Below are positions 52,701 through 59,629 of a stretch of 64,000 nucleotides of DNA, in pieces. The notes under the pieces were generated by a model, which saw only the letters and a list, made by a program, of their open reading frames with translations, did no database searches and was not told the DNA's origin. Position 1 is the first letter of the stretch; every line of letters begins with the position of its first letter. The position numbers and the translations under genes are program-made. Origin of the DNA: Paracyclopina nana (Eukaryota > Arthropoda > Copepoda > Cyclopoida > Cyclopettidae); the NCBI GenBank assembly GCA_019096065.1, contig JAGUCH010000005.1, positions 1,178,001 through 1,242,000 of the forward strand, read 5' to 3'.

Positions 52701-53522
52701 CAAAGGCTCTTGAGAAAAGGAGCTGAACCTGACAACTTCTCAGCTCGAACCACAGAAAAAGAACCAGTTTTGAGGTTATTTTTTGGGCAGAAAAACGCAC
52801 AAAAGGTGAACCCAGAAAACAAACAACAAAAACAGAAATGGAAGCCTCCCAACTCCGAAATGCTTGCTTTGAGCTCAGAAAAATATCACAAAATGTTCAT
52901 GTGAGATGGCGCTGGATTCTTTCTCAAATAACGCTGTTTGTGGGCTTTTCTCGTCAATAAATGGCCAATTGCGCTCATTCTCATCAATTGAAAACCAGCA
53001 CTGTAAATTGTATTATTTTTCGCACTATTAATAGGACGTCTTTCACGAAAGTGCAGCGCCACCAACGCCATCTAGGTTGAATTTGGCATTAAACAAAGAA
53101 CAAAACAAGGATTCCGGAATTGTTTTTTAGTCAACAGTTTCGTTTTTTAAAAGTTGCAAAAATATTGTCTAGCAATTATTGGGCAAATTCCAGATAAAAA
53201 GAAGAGAGGCTTGTTAGCACATTTTGCTGATTTTAGAGAGAGAGAGAAAAGGATAAATCTTACCACACAAGTGGCCTCGTGAAGTTTCCCAAATTTAGGC
53301 CGTATAAACGGGCTGAAAAAGGCCATTATAAAGTTTTTTGGTGTTTGAAAGAGCCTTTACGGCTTACCTTGTTTGTCTCCAAAGAAAAGTTTGGATGGCC
53401 AAAGGCAGGTCGTCATTGTTGGCTTCATCTTTGGAGGCTGCCGAGTTCTTTTCTCGCCTCGAGGCCGAAGTTGAGGCCATTGGTGGGCCGGATGTTGCCA
53501 AGCTAATTGCTGCACTCGCCAT
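15730..53522 (-). CDS. unc80: UNC80 homologue, NALCN channel-complex scaffold (complete, 51 exons)
   Basis: UNC80 is a very large helical-repeat scaffold that, with UNC79, supports the neuronal sodium-leak channel NALCN (narrow abdomen in flies) at the membrane. I joined 51 exons by GT-AG sites (one GC-AG); all phases agree and the CDS is 11,724 nt, 3,907 residues. Human UNC80, as I recall it, is about 3,260; the excess lies in low-complexity linkers. Family landmarks appear in order: IQTFLWRQT at the N-terminus, ETKLLYTLHWILL, FVYLFAPIC, RCLFISHWSEEG, PPRKRSNSLPMPKIEV, FRRVALSGLMDS, APGTIPDPLLIAAL, LLLEITAFMRETY, GIMFKDLKQILRKEQ, LPSFPRKALEAELDL, LHRKPFLLQMFGSVAPI and DIAHSLLKMAPYD. The ATG at 53522 has a good context (AAGATGG). 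Exon coordinates are in the block entries below. A P-like transposon sits 112 bp upstream. Confidence 0.96.
16216..16252. repeat. Alternating CG tracts
   Basis: Two runs of alternating C and G (16216-16228 and 16237-16245) next to CAGCTG in intron 50 of unc80. Such tracts can form Z-DNA. Similar CG-rich patches occur at 19771-19812, 40311-40375, 43816-43868 and 47121-47146. Confidence 0.4.
16843..16903. promoter_or_regulatory. Paired GTAAACAAA and CACGTGG sites, intron 50 of unc80
   Basis: GTAAACAAA at 16843 and 16895 flank CACGTGG at 16857 and 16881, i.e. two forkhead-type and two E-box-type sites in 61 bp. Another pair lies at 17879-17896, in intron 48. Binding by FOX and bHLH factors is inferred from motif knowledge only. 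Confidence 0.35.
17036..17041 (-). terminator. Candidate alternative unc80 polyadenylation signal
   Basis: AATAAA on the minus strand, about 200 nt after the alternative stop at 17239. If used, it would yield a transcript that retains the end of exon 50 and lacks exon 51. Confidence 0.3.
20077..22808 (-). CDS. unc80: unc80 exons 41-44
   Basis: Exon 41 22367-22808 (NSLLSLISDFVVKCSAKLAEI, trimmed here to its core; LVDIAHSLLKMAPYDQE), 42 21965-22315 (FPLTDWSLEAMRPSLTTIIR, LDKLFSKMHK), 43 20512-20941 (LMLNLVLPLCLKIGCG, then an Asn/Gly/Ser-rich insert) and 44 20077-20454 (GIKILLVCFESQLNKEW, PLWKFLDFISMHRSPLYTLL). Residues about 2903-3435. These match the conserved C-terminal helical region. The insert in exon 43 (about 60 residues of Gly/Ser/Asn) is not part of the vertebrate protein as I recall it. 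Confidence 0.93.
23403..26416 (-). CDS. unc80: unc80 exons 34-40
   Basis: Exon 34 26222-26416 (ALWRNRHQVWQRLEENG, then FTLPSPKLG), 35 25974-26163 (FHITSVPILVRAAHEP), 36 25620-25792 (HMAQALFPSVLC, AVYEVAYQ), 37 25041-25563 (RFIPKLPPQAAFSLYNYIIG, GIMFKDLKQILRKEQ), 38 24437-24741 (ARDFYFFKRAQYPQL, LPSFPRKALEAELDL), 39 24174-24340 (WIRLIARMFEAMAGNFAYAS) and 40 23403-24032 (IFSHNGYFLVMPNILRIYS, LHRKPFLLQMFGSVAPILD). Residues about 2175-2902, the best conserved half of the protein. Phase forces exon 35 to end in phase 1; the best site is a GC donor, AAG|GCAAG, at 25973. Confidence 0.93.
26772..32423 (-). CDS. unc80: unc80 exons 26-33
   Basis: Exon 26 31912-32423 (SCPMALRLIACVLLLEIT, FMRETYKNLPK), 27 31322-31411, 28 30565-30736 (Arg/Lys/Ser-rich), 29 30080-30295 (Pro/Ala/Gly-rich), 30 28788-29119 (NMPWLRVMTKLLNGFNFHC, then HQNFCHPQCYRRQMRAAKR), 31 27465-27611, 32 27022-27326 (MLKYMKIRIRNLFHVPLSVL) and 33 26772-26919 (ATIFIVSSVKVAAQ, INALLRFQ). 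Residues about 1534-2174. Exons 26, 30, 32 and 33 carry family-conserved helices and the Cys/His-containing segment of exon 30. The intron before exon 26 holds the tandem array, and the one before exon 31 holds two transposable-element copies. Confidence 0.9.
27745..28161 (+). mobile_element. ~417-bp non-autonomous terminal-inverted-repeat element, copy A
   Basis: The ends are TAGTGTCCTGCTCATGTA (27745-27762) and, inverted, TAGTGCCCTGTTCATGTA (28144-28161), matching at 16 of 18 positions. The interior is AT-rich and non-coding. A second copy lies inverted at 41759-42161; the two share long stretches, for example around TTGTCTTATGACAAGCGC and the GTAAACAAATCTAAT segment. The outer TA may be the target duplication, which would fit a mariner-type element, but this is not certain. 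It lies in the intron between unc80 exons 30 and 31. Confidence 0.75.
28171..28765. mobile_element. 595-bp terminal-inverted-repeat element with 7-bp target duplication
   Basis: The left end starts ACAGTAGGGTCACTCCTAAT at 28171 and the right end (minus strand from 28765) starts ACAGAAGGGTCACTCCTAAC; about 32 of the first 34 positions agree. GGACTGC is repeated directly at 28164-28170 and 28766-28772, a likely target-site duplication. The interior has no coding frame. It begins only nine bases from copy A of the 417-bp element and ends 22 bp before unc80 exon 30. Superfamily not assigned. Confidence 0.8.
32586..32711 (+). repeat. 21-bp tandem repeat in an unc80 intron
   Basis: Five perfect copies of AACTTGAGCTGAACATAACTG at 32586-32690, then a variant copy to 32711. 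It begins a ~1-kb region (to about 33560) built from variants of AGCTGAAC. The open frames seen there on both strands are by-products of the repeat. Confidence 0.95.
33031..33225 (+). repeat. 15-bp tandem repeat, 13 perfect copies
   Basis: AGCTGAACGAAAGTT repeated 13 times without a mismatch. It shares the AGCTGAAC core with the 21-bp repeat to the left, and degenerate units (CAGCTGAACGTTACT and similar) fill 32712-33030 and 33226-33300. It lies in the intron between unc80 exons 25 and 26. The perfect homogeneity suggests recent expansion. Confidence 0.96.
33705..37707 (-). CDS. unc80: unc80 exons 17-25
   Basis: Exon 17 37418-37707 (VRVCEVLLSLTSTLIDLGV), 18 36355-36677 (VLKMLGCKHGC, LLWYDKKQFRQFVTML), 19 35874-36222 (VTTMFKKLISKM, VNHGSVFRRVALSGLMDSTKKL), 20 35439-35568, 21 35103-35232, 22 34760-34946, 23 34327-34618 (MSAPGTIPDPLLIAALIDL), 24 33900-34121 (YILECAHFVHQCNRGQWPSWL, then ASKMFHQWGE) and 25 33705-33843 (LLLLEDEEEDFMDEG). 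Residues about 847-1533. Exons 18, 19, 23 and 24 are highly conserved; exons 20-22 are linkers. Exon 25 has a weaker donor (GTTAAA). Confidence 0.92.
39125..44249 (-). CDS. unc80: unc80 exons 9-16
   Basis: Exon 9 44020-44249 (Ala/Thr-rich linker), 10 43635-43732 (Gln run), 11 43253-43447 (FLDIAVVRCLFISHWSEEGVFWGLMF), 12 42553-43135 (PPRKRSNSLPMPKIEV, then Ser/Thr/Asn-rich), 13 41120-41247 (IVGKLDPNQKKK), 14 40464-40496 (33-bp microexon, SLIDELRRESG), 15 39925-40066 (YYGMRKQSTNSQ, then KPIITVTEFTPGNTPDK) and 16 39125-39370 (STFYIRKNGHMDYLVLLK). Residues about 295-846. The Ser-rich segments are the least conserved part of the family and probably disordered; they account for part of the extra length. 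Confidence 0.9.
41759..42161 (-). mobile_element. ~403-bp non-autonomous terminal-inverted-repeat element, copy B
   Basis: Reverse-complement partner of the element at 27745-28161. The end CCCTGTTCATGTATTAAG at 41763 corresponds to the right end of copy A, and TACATGAACAGGACATTA at 42144-42161 to its left end. It lies in the intron between unc80 exons 12 and 13. Confidence 0.75.
42191..42480 (+). repeat. Four degenerate copies of a TGTAGAGGGCGCTTTTTTCAGC-like unit
   Basis: Related segments (GTAGAGGG or GTAGATGG, then GCGCT or similar, a T run and CAGC) start near 42192, 42332, 42392 and 42467. They follow directly after copy B of the inverted-repeat element, in the same unc80 intron. Confidence 0.6.
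43837..43868. promoter_or_regulatory. CACGTG, GTAAACAAA and CG-rich cluster in an unc80 intron
   Basis: CACGTG at 43837 and GTAAACAAA at 43850 lie between CG-rich blocks, including GCGCATGCGC. Same composite as elsewhere in this gene; regulatory role inferred. Confidence 0.3.
45673..47866 (-). CDS. unc80: unc80 exons 3-8
   Basis: Exon 3, 47846-47866, is a 21-bp microexon (EIKEACK). The others are exon 4 47614-47759 (FEKVLVQNVLFGLSP, HVMHCASSMLQHR), exon 5 47216-47378 (ETKLLYTLHWILLDAADEC), exon 6 46605-46748 (TFVYLFAPIC, KIWQAMWEFRHP), exon 7 46446-46539 (VKPRRPIAKDLKKI) and exon 8 45673-45783 (basic, low complexity). This covers residues 69-294. Exons 4-6 match the strongly conserved N-terminal helical region; exons 7-8 are arthropod-style linker. 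Confidence 0.92.
47867..53263 (-). other. unc80 intron 2 (5.4 kb)
   Basis: The longest intron of the gene. It holds CTG repeats near 52104, CTCF-like motifs at 49907, 52905 and 53061, and a GTAAACAAA/CACGTGG cluster at 51083-51116. A 91-residue open frame on the + strand from ATG 52632 has no recognisable similarity. First introns of long neuronal genes often carry enhancers, but nothing here proves that. Confidence 0.7.
51083..51122. promoter_or_regulatory. GTAAACAAA with two CACGTGG sites, unc80 intron 2
   Basis: GTAAACAAA at 51083 is followed at once by CACGTGG (51092), a GCGCCATC motif and a second CACGTGG (51110). Regulatory role inferred from motifs only. Confidence 0.35.
53264..53522 (-). 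CDS. unc80: unc80 exons 1-2 (N-terminus)
   Basis: Exon 1, 53368-53522, starts MASAAISLA, runs through a Ser/Ala-rich lead and ends at the conserved IQTFLWRQT. Exon 2, 53264-53312 (49 bp), encodes SPFIRPKFGKLHEATCV, matching the conserved segment that follows WRQT in the family. The intron between them is only 55 bp. The donor of exon 2 (GTAAG) opens a 5.4-kb intron. In-frame codons upstream of the ATG (to 53588) lack another ATG, so 53522 is the natural start. Confidence 0.92.
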
Positions 53523-53633
53523 CTTGATCTCGCTACAAAAAACAAGGCCAAAAAGGACGTAAACAACAACATGTTGAACGAAATTCACGGAAAAAAACGG
53601 AACGGCGCTTTGTTTGTTGTTGTTTTTTGGATG

Positions 53634-53641
53634 ACTGAAAC
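53634..53641 (+). repeat. Target-site duplication, left
   Basis: ACTGAAAC directly precedes the left terminal repeat and matches 58950-58957 exactly. Confidence 0.93.
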
Positions 53642-53669
53642 CAGAGACTTATATTTTAAGAGAAGTGCA
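53642..53669 (+). repeat. P-like element left terminal inverted repeat
   Basis: 28 bp, identical to the reverse complement of 58922-58949. Starts CAGAGACTTA and ends AGAAGTGCA. Confidence 0.97.
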
Positions 53670-53690
53670 GATAAAATGTAAACATTGCAT

Positions 53691-53703
53691 GTAGTGGTCA
53701 CGC
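53691..53703 (+). repeat. Subterminal inverted repeat, left
   Basis: GTAGTGGTCACGC, 49 bp inside the left end. Its inverted partner is 58878-58890, 59 bp inside the right end. A candidate transposase or host-factor binding site. Confidence 0.85.
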
Positions 53704-53913
53704 ACTAAAGCGTTATATTATGTAGAGCTATTTATAGCGCAACCAATAACAAAAAATGCCAAACAAACCTATTTTTTGGCGAAAGAAAGCCTATGTTGAG
53801 TAACGATATTTAAAGAACGCAATTTTTTTCCCGCCACAGAATTTGAGTTTTTTAACCATTGAAATTGATCGCAAGAGTTGAGGTTCCAAGAAAGAATCAA
53901 GAAATAATTCAGA

Positions 53914-56586
53914 ATGGTGTGTGCTGTGGTAGGCTGTAATACTGGGAACTACAGATATGGTGATCAGGGATACAGCAAGCACAAATTTCCTAAAAACAAA
54001 CGAGTGTGCAACCAATGGATAGAGCAGCTTAACAGGGTCAGCTTCAAGCCTACAAATCACTCTTACGTTTGTTCCAAACATTTTTCTCCGGGTGTTTATT
54101 TGCGTACAGGTAAGATGTCACTCAATCACTCACTTCTGCTTTGATCAAATTACTATTAAAATCATTTCTCTTAGGGGTTGACAAATACGGTCAGATGGCC
54201 AAACGAAAGAAATTGAGGCCTGGAGCTATTCCAACCCTTTTCTTGAGGCCTCAACATAGCCAAGCACTGGTAGTGGATGATCCGGTTCAAGTTGAGGATC
54301 AATCATCTCATGTTGTGAGGGAACCTGTTCAAGAAATGGAGTCATGTGAAGTTTCAGTTGATGTGCAACCACCAGTAATTACTGCTCAGCCTGTAACCAT
54401 TGAGGAGTTTCAAGTGAGAATTAAAATCCTTGAGGAGGAGAACAGCCTCTTCAAATCTACAATGAAACGACTTTTCACTGATGACCAAATGGAAAAGCTT
54501 CTCCATCCTTCTTCCCGTGCAACTTGGTCTGATGAGACGATCAAAAGAGCTGTACAACTCTACTATGGTCTTGGCAGCCGAGGCTATGAGCTTCTTAGAG
54601 ATAAAGGCTATCCTCTCCCAGGAAAAAGGACTGTCCAAAAGCATCTTGAGATTGTCCACTGTGAACCTGGAATAAATGAAGACTTCCTTGCATTGATGAA
54701 ACACAAAGCAGAGAAAATGCTTCCAGAGGAAAGGCACTGTGGGATTTATTTAGATGAAATGCATTTGCAAAGCAAAAAAGAATATGACACTACTTCTGAC
54801 AAATTCATTGGCTTCCCTACTATCCCAAGAAATCCAAATTCAGCCAAGCAGTGTAGCAATACAGAGAGAGAAGAGGTATTGGCTACTCATGCCCTCGTGA
54901 TAATGCTATGTGGACACAATACAAGATGGAAACAAGTGGTTGCCTATCATTACACAGATGATTCTATGGATCCAGAGGTCTTTAAAGAGCTTATTTATGA
55001 GGTGGTTAGAAGAGGAAGAAGTATTGGCCTCAAAATCAACTCATTGACATCTGACATGGGAGCTGCAAACAGAGCCATCTAGAAACTGCTTGGAATAGGG
55101 GCTTCTAAAACAGCCATTGAAGCCACCATAACAAGCACTTTTGATGTTGATGGTGAATCCATTGCAGTGTTTGCAGATCCACCCCACCTATGTAAAAGCT
55201 TAAGAAATGCTCTGTTCAACCAAAAAAATCTGTACATCCATGATGAGTTTGTCAAAGCTGCCAATCTGCATACTAATGTGGTCAGCTTCAATGTGATTGA
55301 AAGGCTGGTGAAGTTTCAATCTAGACGGGAATTAAAACTTGCCCCACATCTAAATGAAAAATGTCTAGAACTTGGGCAATTTTCGAAAATGAAAGTGAAA
55401 CCAGCTCAAGCTGTTTTAAGTCGAGCCACTTCAGATGCCATTAAGTTTGCTGTTGAATACTATCCTGAGGAATTTTCTAGTGATGATCTCACCACAGCTT
55501 TTTTCATTGAGCAATTTGATGAGTGGTGAGCTTTATTTGATTATTATTTTGAGCCACTCTGCAATCATTCTGTCTCATTTCAGGTACAGTTTAATGACAT
55601 CAAGATCATCATCCTTGGCTTTTTCATTGGCAAATCTAGAAAAGAGAAGTGAGAAGATTTCCTCCATTGAAAGATTTTTAGAGCTCATTGCCTCCATGAA
55701 GCTTCATATCAAGCAAAAAGATGCTTTGAAGCCATTGCAGATTGGAATCTTACTGAGTACTAAGTCAATCCTCAAACTCCAAGAGTACTACTTGATGTCC
55801 TGCAACTTTAACTATGTACTTCCAGGGAGACTGACCAATGATTGTATTGAGAACTTTTTCAGCACAGTCAGAGGAAAGAATCCAAATCCAACTCCCCTTT
55901 ATTTCAAGAGGATTGTCAAAGCTTTAAGCATGTCTCAAATACTAAAAACAAGCGTGAATGGAAGTTACAGCATTGATGACAATGATGGCTTTTTAACTGA
56001 ATTAAAAGACTTTAAGAAAATGTGGAAACAGAGCTGCTCTGAGGAGGATCAGGAAACAACTGAAGATGTCTCATTTGTCTCTGAAACTTTGGATGTCTAT
56101 GGTGACTTTGCTGAGGAATGCACTTTAGCCTATCTTGCTGGATATTTCCTGAAGAAAACTATTTCTGGCACCTCCAATTGCTCTATGTGTCAAAGCTACT
56201 ACATCAATGGTACAGAAGAAGCTCAAGCTTCAAATACTCTTATTCTGATGAAAGAATACAGAGATGGTGCCTTAAAGCGACCTACTGCAAAAGCCAATGC
56301 AATATTCAAGCTAGCAGAAGACATTTTCAGGATTCACAGGTCAAGATTCAGCCAAGAGTCTTCAATGAGCAAAAACCTTTCAAAGATACTTGTCAACCAG
56401 CTAAAGCAAGAGTTTCCAGACATACCAGCTTGTCATGTGACCCTCATTTTCTCAAGATTTGTTAGAGCAAGGCTTCACTTTTTGGCTGCAAAAACCTCCA
56501 CAGAACTTCAAGAAGGACAGAGTAAGAAAATTGTCAACGAGGCCCATTCAAGTAGAAGTGGCATGGCAAGCATTAGGCTCAAATAA
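53914..56586 (+). pseudogene. THAP-domain P-element-type transposase with one internal stop codon
   Basis: Three exons, 53914-54109, 54175-55525 and 55584-56586, with matching phases, 849 codons plus stop. Exon 1 is a THAP zinc finger (C-x4-C in VCAVVGCN, later YVCSKHF) and exon 2 opens with the AVPTLF-like box GAIPTLF. A short coiled coil (about residues 145-170) is followed by the helical segment GYELLRDKGYPLPGKRTVQKHL and an RNase-H-like core: YLDEMHL (first Asp), LTSDMGAANRA (second Asp), ADPPHLCKSLRNALF (the D-x-x-H-x-x-K-x-x-RN signature of P/THAP9) and NDCIENFFSTVRG (late acidic residue). The frame is interrupted only by TAG at 55080-55082, just after the second-Asp motif, where relatives usually have Trp. 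Everything else looks intact, so inactivation is recent, or the TAG is a sequencing error or is read through. Confidence 0.93.
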
Positions 56587-57922
56587 TTCTGAAAAGTTGA
56601 CTGTTCTTTCTTTGGGAAAGAAATCACACTTTTCGATTATTTTGCTAGCCAGTTTCATCACTCAACCTCACAACCAAAGATGACAATGAAGAAGATTAAC
56701 ACCACAGACTCTTCTCCTTGGAATGGATTATTTAAGGGCAGTATATTTGTAGTCTCGTTTGATTCATTTACTGTTTGCTTTTTCTTTTAGGCTTCTTGGG
56801 GATCACGTGCAGATGTCATACCAACATGATTTATCAATTATGCTTAATTTTTTTGTAAGTCTTTCAATGTGCATTCTATGTAAGGTCATGTTTATCAGTT
56901 TTGCCACTAGTTTTTTCCTAGCTCCTCTTTAATACATGCATGTAGCTTACATGGCATTGTGGTTCAAAAAGCCCTTTTCACGCGGATGAGAAATTCAACC
57001 TAGTTCTAATTTTGCCACCAATTTTCAGCTTCTTGTTTGGAGAGCTACTTAGCCATAAAAATAGCTCAAATTAGTGAGAATTGATAGAAAAAGGTTCAAA
57101 TTCAGCTTCAAAATCCTTTCATAATTATTCATCAAAATTGGCCATGGAAATGTGTGGAATTTGGAGCTCAGAAAGCCACCTTTTAGCTTACAGTCCTATG
57201 AAAACTGTCTCCCCCGATTTTATATTCTAGGTATTTTGAACCACTGCACTATGTATTGTTATTCAATTTTTGTTGCTCTTATAGCTCCTCAGAAAATCAC
57301 CAAATTCTCTTCTTTCAAATCTTTCAATGTATCATCTTTTTAGTCATTCATGCATTCAATGAATCTTGCACACAAAAGCAGCTTATTATTTTGAAGTTCA
57401 TGGTTGACAAGATTTCTAGTTGCAAAGCACATAGTTATGACCTTAACCTCTGTAAATATATCCTTTCATTTCTTTCACCCAGTAATATACACATTTTTTA
57501 TTATTCTTTTACTCCTCCCAACAACTTATACATGTATGTCTTCCTAAAAACAAAAAATCTAGCTTCCCTGAATCATGAAATATATTTTTGTAGATTTGCT
57601 AAGAAAACTAATGGAATGCATCAAAATGCGTAGTACTTTGGTGTAACAAATGTGATTGAGAAACTTTTCGATTGAGTGACAAAGTCTGGGAAGTCAAACT
57701 TAAAGCATAAAATGATCATGCACCAGAATTGGCTGCGGCCACCTACTCAGGTGCTAGGATGCAATATGTTTAGCTTACGGTAATAAGAGAGGGATGATAC
57801 GTTGAATTCATGACTTTTTTCCGTGCGCGTGGAATCGTCAAATAAACCCACTGTGAAATGTGCTTTTTCTTAAGCCACTTTTAAAATATATTCAATATAG
57901 GCTGACAGGTACATACAATGAA
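56587..57922. other. Interior of the P-like element between its two convergent genes
   Basis: AT-rich and without a supported gene. The + strand frames at 57152-57633 have no recognisable similarity. It probably holds the 3' ends of both element genes. Confidence 0.5.
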
Positions 57923-58504
57923 TTACGTAGAAAAAGCGGATTTTGGAATCTTCATTAGATGCTGTTTGATGCAATTGGCCAAAACTTCAGCTCCTGTTGA
58001 GTTCAAATGGACACCATCTTCAAATAATTCGTGTTTCACAATACCGAAATTCATAAATTGTCTTGAAATATTCATCACAGAAGCAAAGGATTCGACATTT
58101 GAAAGCTTAATTAATCCTTCATTCACCTCCTTGAAAAGGCATGAGCTCCAGTTTTCAGTTTCTGGACTGGGAATAAGAGTTGACATTACTAGATGACATC
58201 CCTTTGCAGATTTTAGCTTCTCCAACAAAACTTTTAAGGTGTTGATGAATGAGGTTGGAGACTGGTGCTTTCTAATATTATTGTCTCCCAAGATTATTAC
58301 AATCACTTGCTTTTCTTTAGTTAAGAGAGCTTCTTCGACAATGTTTTGAATGACATCTTGATTCAATCTTAGCCCACCTTTTGCCATAATCTTAGGACTT
58401 TGAAATCTTCTTTGATTAAGGCAAGCATGGTGGAGCTTCTGAGGCAAAAAGCGATGACTGAGGCCATGAGAAGAAGTGTAGACACTCACTTTTATTAAAA
58501 CCAT
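57923..58504 (-). CDS. SGNH/GDSL-hydrolase-like protein inside the P-like element
   Basis: 193 residues from ATG 58504; the frame stays open upstream to a possible acceptor (TTTGCTTTTATTAG) at 58542, so a 5' exon may exist. SGNH blocks are visible in order: block I as VYTSSHGLSHRF, where GDS is replaced by TSS but a Ser is kept; a Gly-containing block II (GGLRLNQDV); block III as ILGDNNIR (G-x-N); and block V as EDGVHLN (D-x-x-H). The fold is esterase-like; activity is uncertain because block I departs from GDS. It converges on the transposase gene and lies wholly inside the terminal repeats, so it moves with the element. No signal peptide seen. Esterase-like SGNH domains are known in some retrotransposon ORF1 proteins; I do not recall one in a P element. 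Confidence 0.75.
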   Translation of the reverse strand: MVLIKVSVYTSSHGLSHRFLPQKLHHACLNQRRFQSPKIMAKGGLRLNQDVIQNIVEEALLTKEKQVIVIILGDNNIRKHQSPTSFINTLKVLLEKLKSAKGCHLVMSTLIPSPETENWSSCLFKEVNEGLIKLSNVESFASVMNISRQFMNFGIVKHELFEDGVHLNSTGAEVLANCIKQHLMKIPKSAFST

Positions 58505-58877
58505 TTGATTGCGTATTTTTTCAAGATTTCCGCGAACTTTCCTAATAAAAGCAAATCCAGGGTTAATCAAAAGCCAAAATGTTTTAATTATTGCTTCAAA
58601 GTGGCATTTCTCATGAGTAATTGCTGCATTTTTTTCAGTATCTGGTAACCATGAATTGGCAGTGAATCATTACTCTTTTAACAAATATTCAAATTTTTCA
58701 ACAAGAACTTCAAAAATACTTGTAATAGAAACGATATATTTTGATCTAATAAGAATTGAGAATAAAAGCACCATTTGGGCTCAGATGAATGCTTTTGGAG
58801 ATATGATGACTCAAAAGTCTGCCCTTGCCCAGATGTACTCAGCCAGCGCCGAGGGTTTATTATTGTCTCTTTTGGAG

Positions 58878-58890
58878 CGTGACCACTACG
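58878..58890 (-). repeat. Subterminal inverted repeat, right
   Basis: Inverted partner of 53691-53703. Confidence 0.85.
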
Positions 58891-58921
58891 TAGATAACGC
58901 ACCCTATGACGTCATCACTAA

Positions 58922-58949
58922 TGCACTTCTCTTAAAATATAAGTCTCTG
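58922..58949 (-). repeat. P-like element right terminal inverted repeat
   Basis: 28 bp, perfect inverted match to 53642-53669. Confidence 0.97.
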
Positions 58950-58957
58950 ACTGAAAC
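58950..58957 (+). repeat. Target-site duplication, right
   Basis: ACTGAAAC directly follows the right terminal repeat. Confidence 0.93.
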
Positions 58958-59629
58958 TGGAATTGCACTGCTAGGTGGGTGACGACCGAAAATGGCCAAT
59001 TTCTTGTCAAAAGTGCCGAAGTAACGAGAAAATAAAGATTGCAACTACAAAACACAGCTTTCATCGCCTGAATTTGAATTATAAGATTCACTTTTTAAAC
59101 AATCAAAAAAAACATCGAGCATAGATTTACCAAAAATAGTTGAAGAATTCTGATTATTTCAAAGTATCTTGAAAAGAAATTAAAAAGCCTGCGAAACAGC
59201 ACAGTTTTAGCTTGTTTATTTGGAATGCAGATGAGCTTTGAAATTCCTGGAATGTTTACGAAGCTATGAAATTGCGTGCAAGCTTTTTTGCAAAAAATTC
59301 TAGCACATCATGATATAAAAAATCATATCTTGAAAAAAAAGTCACCAATTTCGTGATCTTTCTTTCTTAGACGGAGTACATCAGTAAAGTAACTGCATTT
59401 ATCTCCTCTGTTATTTTTTCTGAAAAGAAAACTCTGAAATGGATCTTTTTCCACGACGATATGGCAAGAAAAAGAGCTAGTTTCGGGCACTGATTTGATC
59501 GGTATGCCCGCACATTCTTACAAATTGGCCTTGCAATATAGAGAAGAAGAGAAGATAGGTGAGCCAACAGACCATGAAATTGAACAAGAGACACTAAAGG
59601 CTTACACAATTCTGGTTGGGCAATGAATA

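Larger units (their letters stand above)
53642..58949 (+). mobile_element. Complete P-superfamily DNA transposon, 5,308 bp
   Basis: Bounded by 28-bp perfect terminal inverted repeats starting CAGAGACTTATATT (53642-53669 and 58922-58949) and by the 8-bp direct repeat ACTGAAAC (53634-53641 and 58950-58957). An 8-bp duplication and a CANRG-type end are hallmarks of P elements. Subterminal 13-bp inverted repeats GTAGTGGTCACGC (53691-53703 and 58878-58890) parallel the internal inverted repeats of the Drosophila P element. It encodes a THAP/P transposase on the + strand and a convergent SGNH-like gene. The transposase has one stop codon, so this copy is probably not autonomous, though its ends are intact. 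It lies 112 bp upstream of the unc80 ATG. Confidence 0.95.

Noticed and set aside
52632-52907. 91-residue + strand open frame in unc80 intron 2
   Set aside because: Decent ATG context but no recognisable similarity, no splice partners, and it ends in a CTCF-like motif; too weak to call.
58656-58982. 108-residue + strand open frame at the right end of the transposon
   Set aside because: Runs across the terminal inverted repeat and target duplication, so it cannot be a conserved gene.
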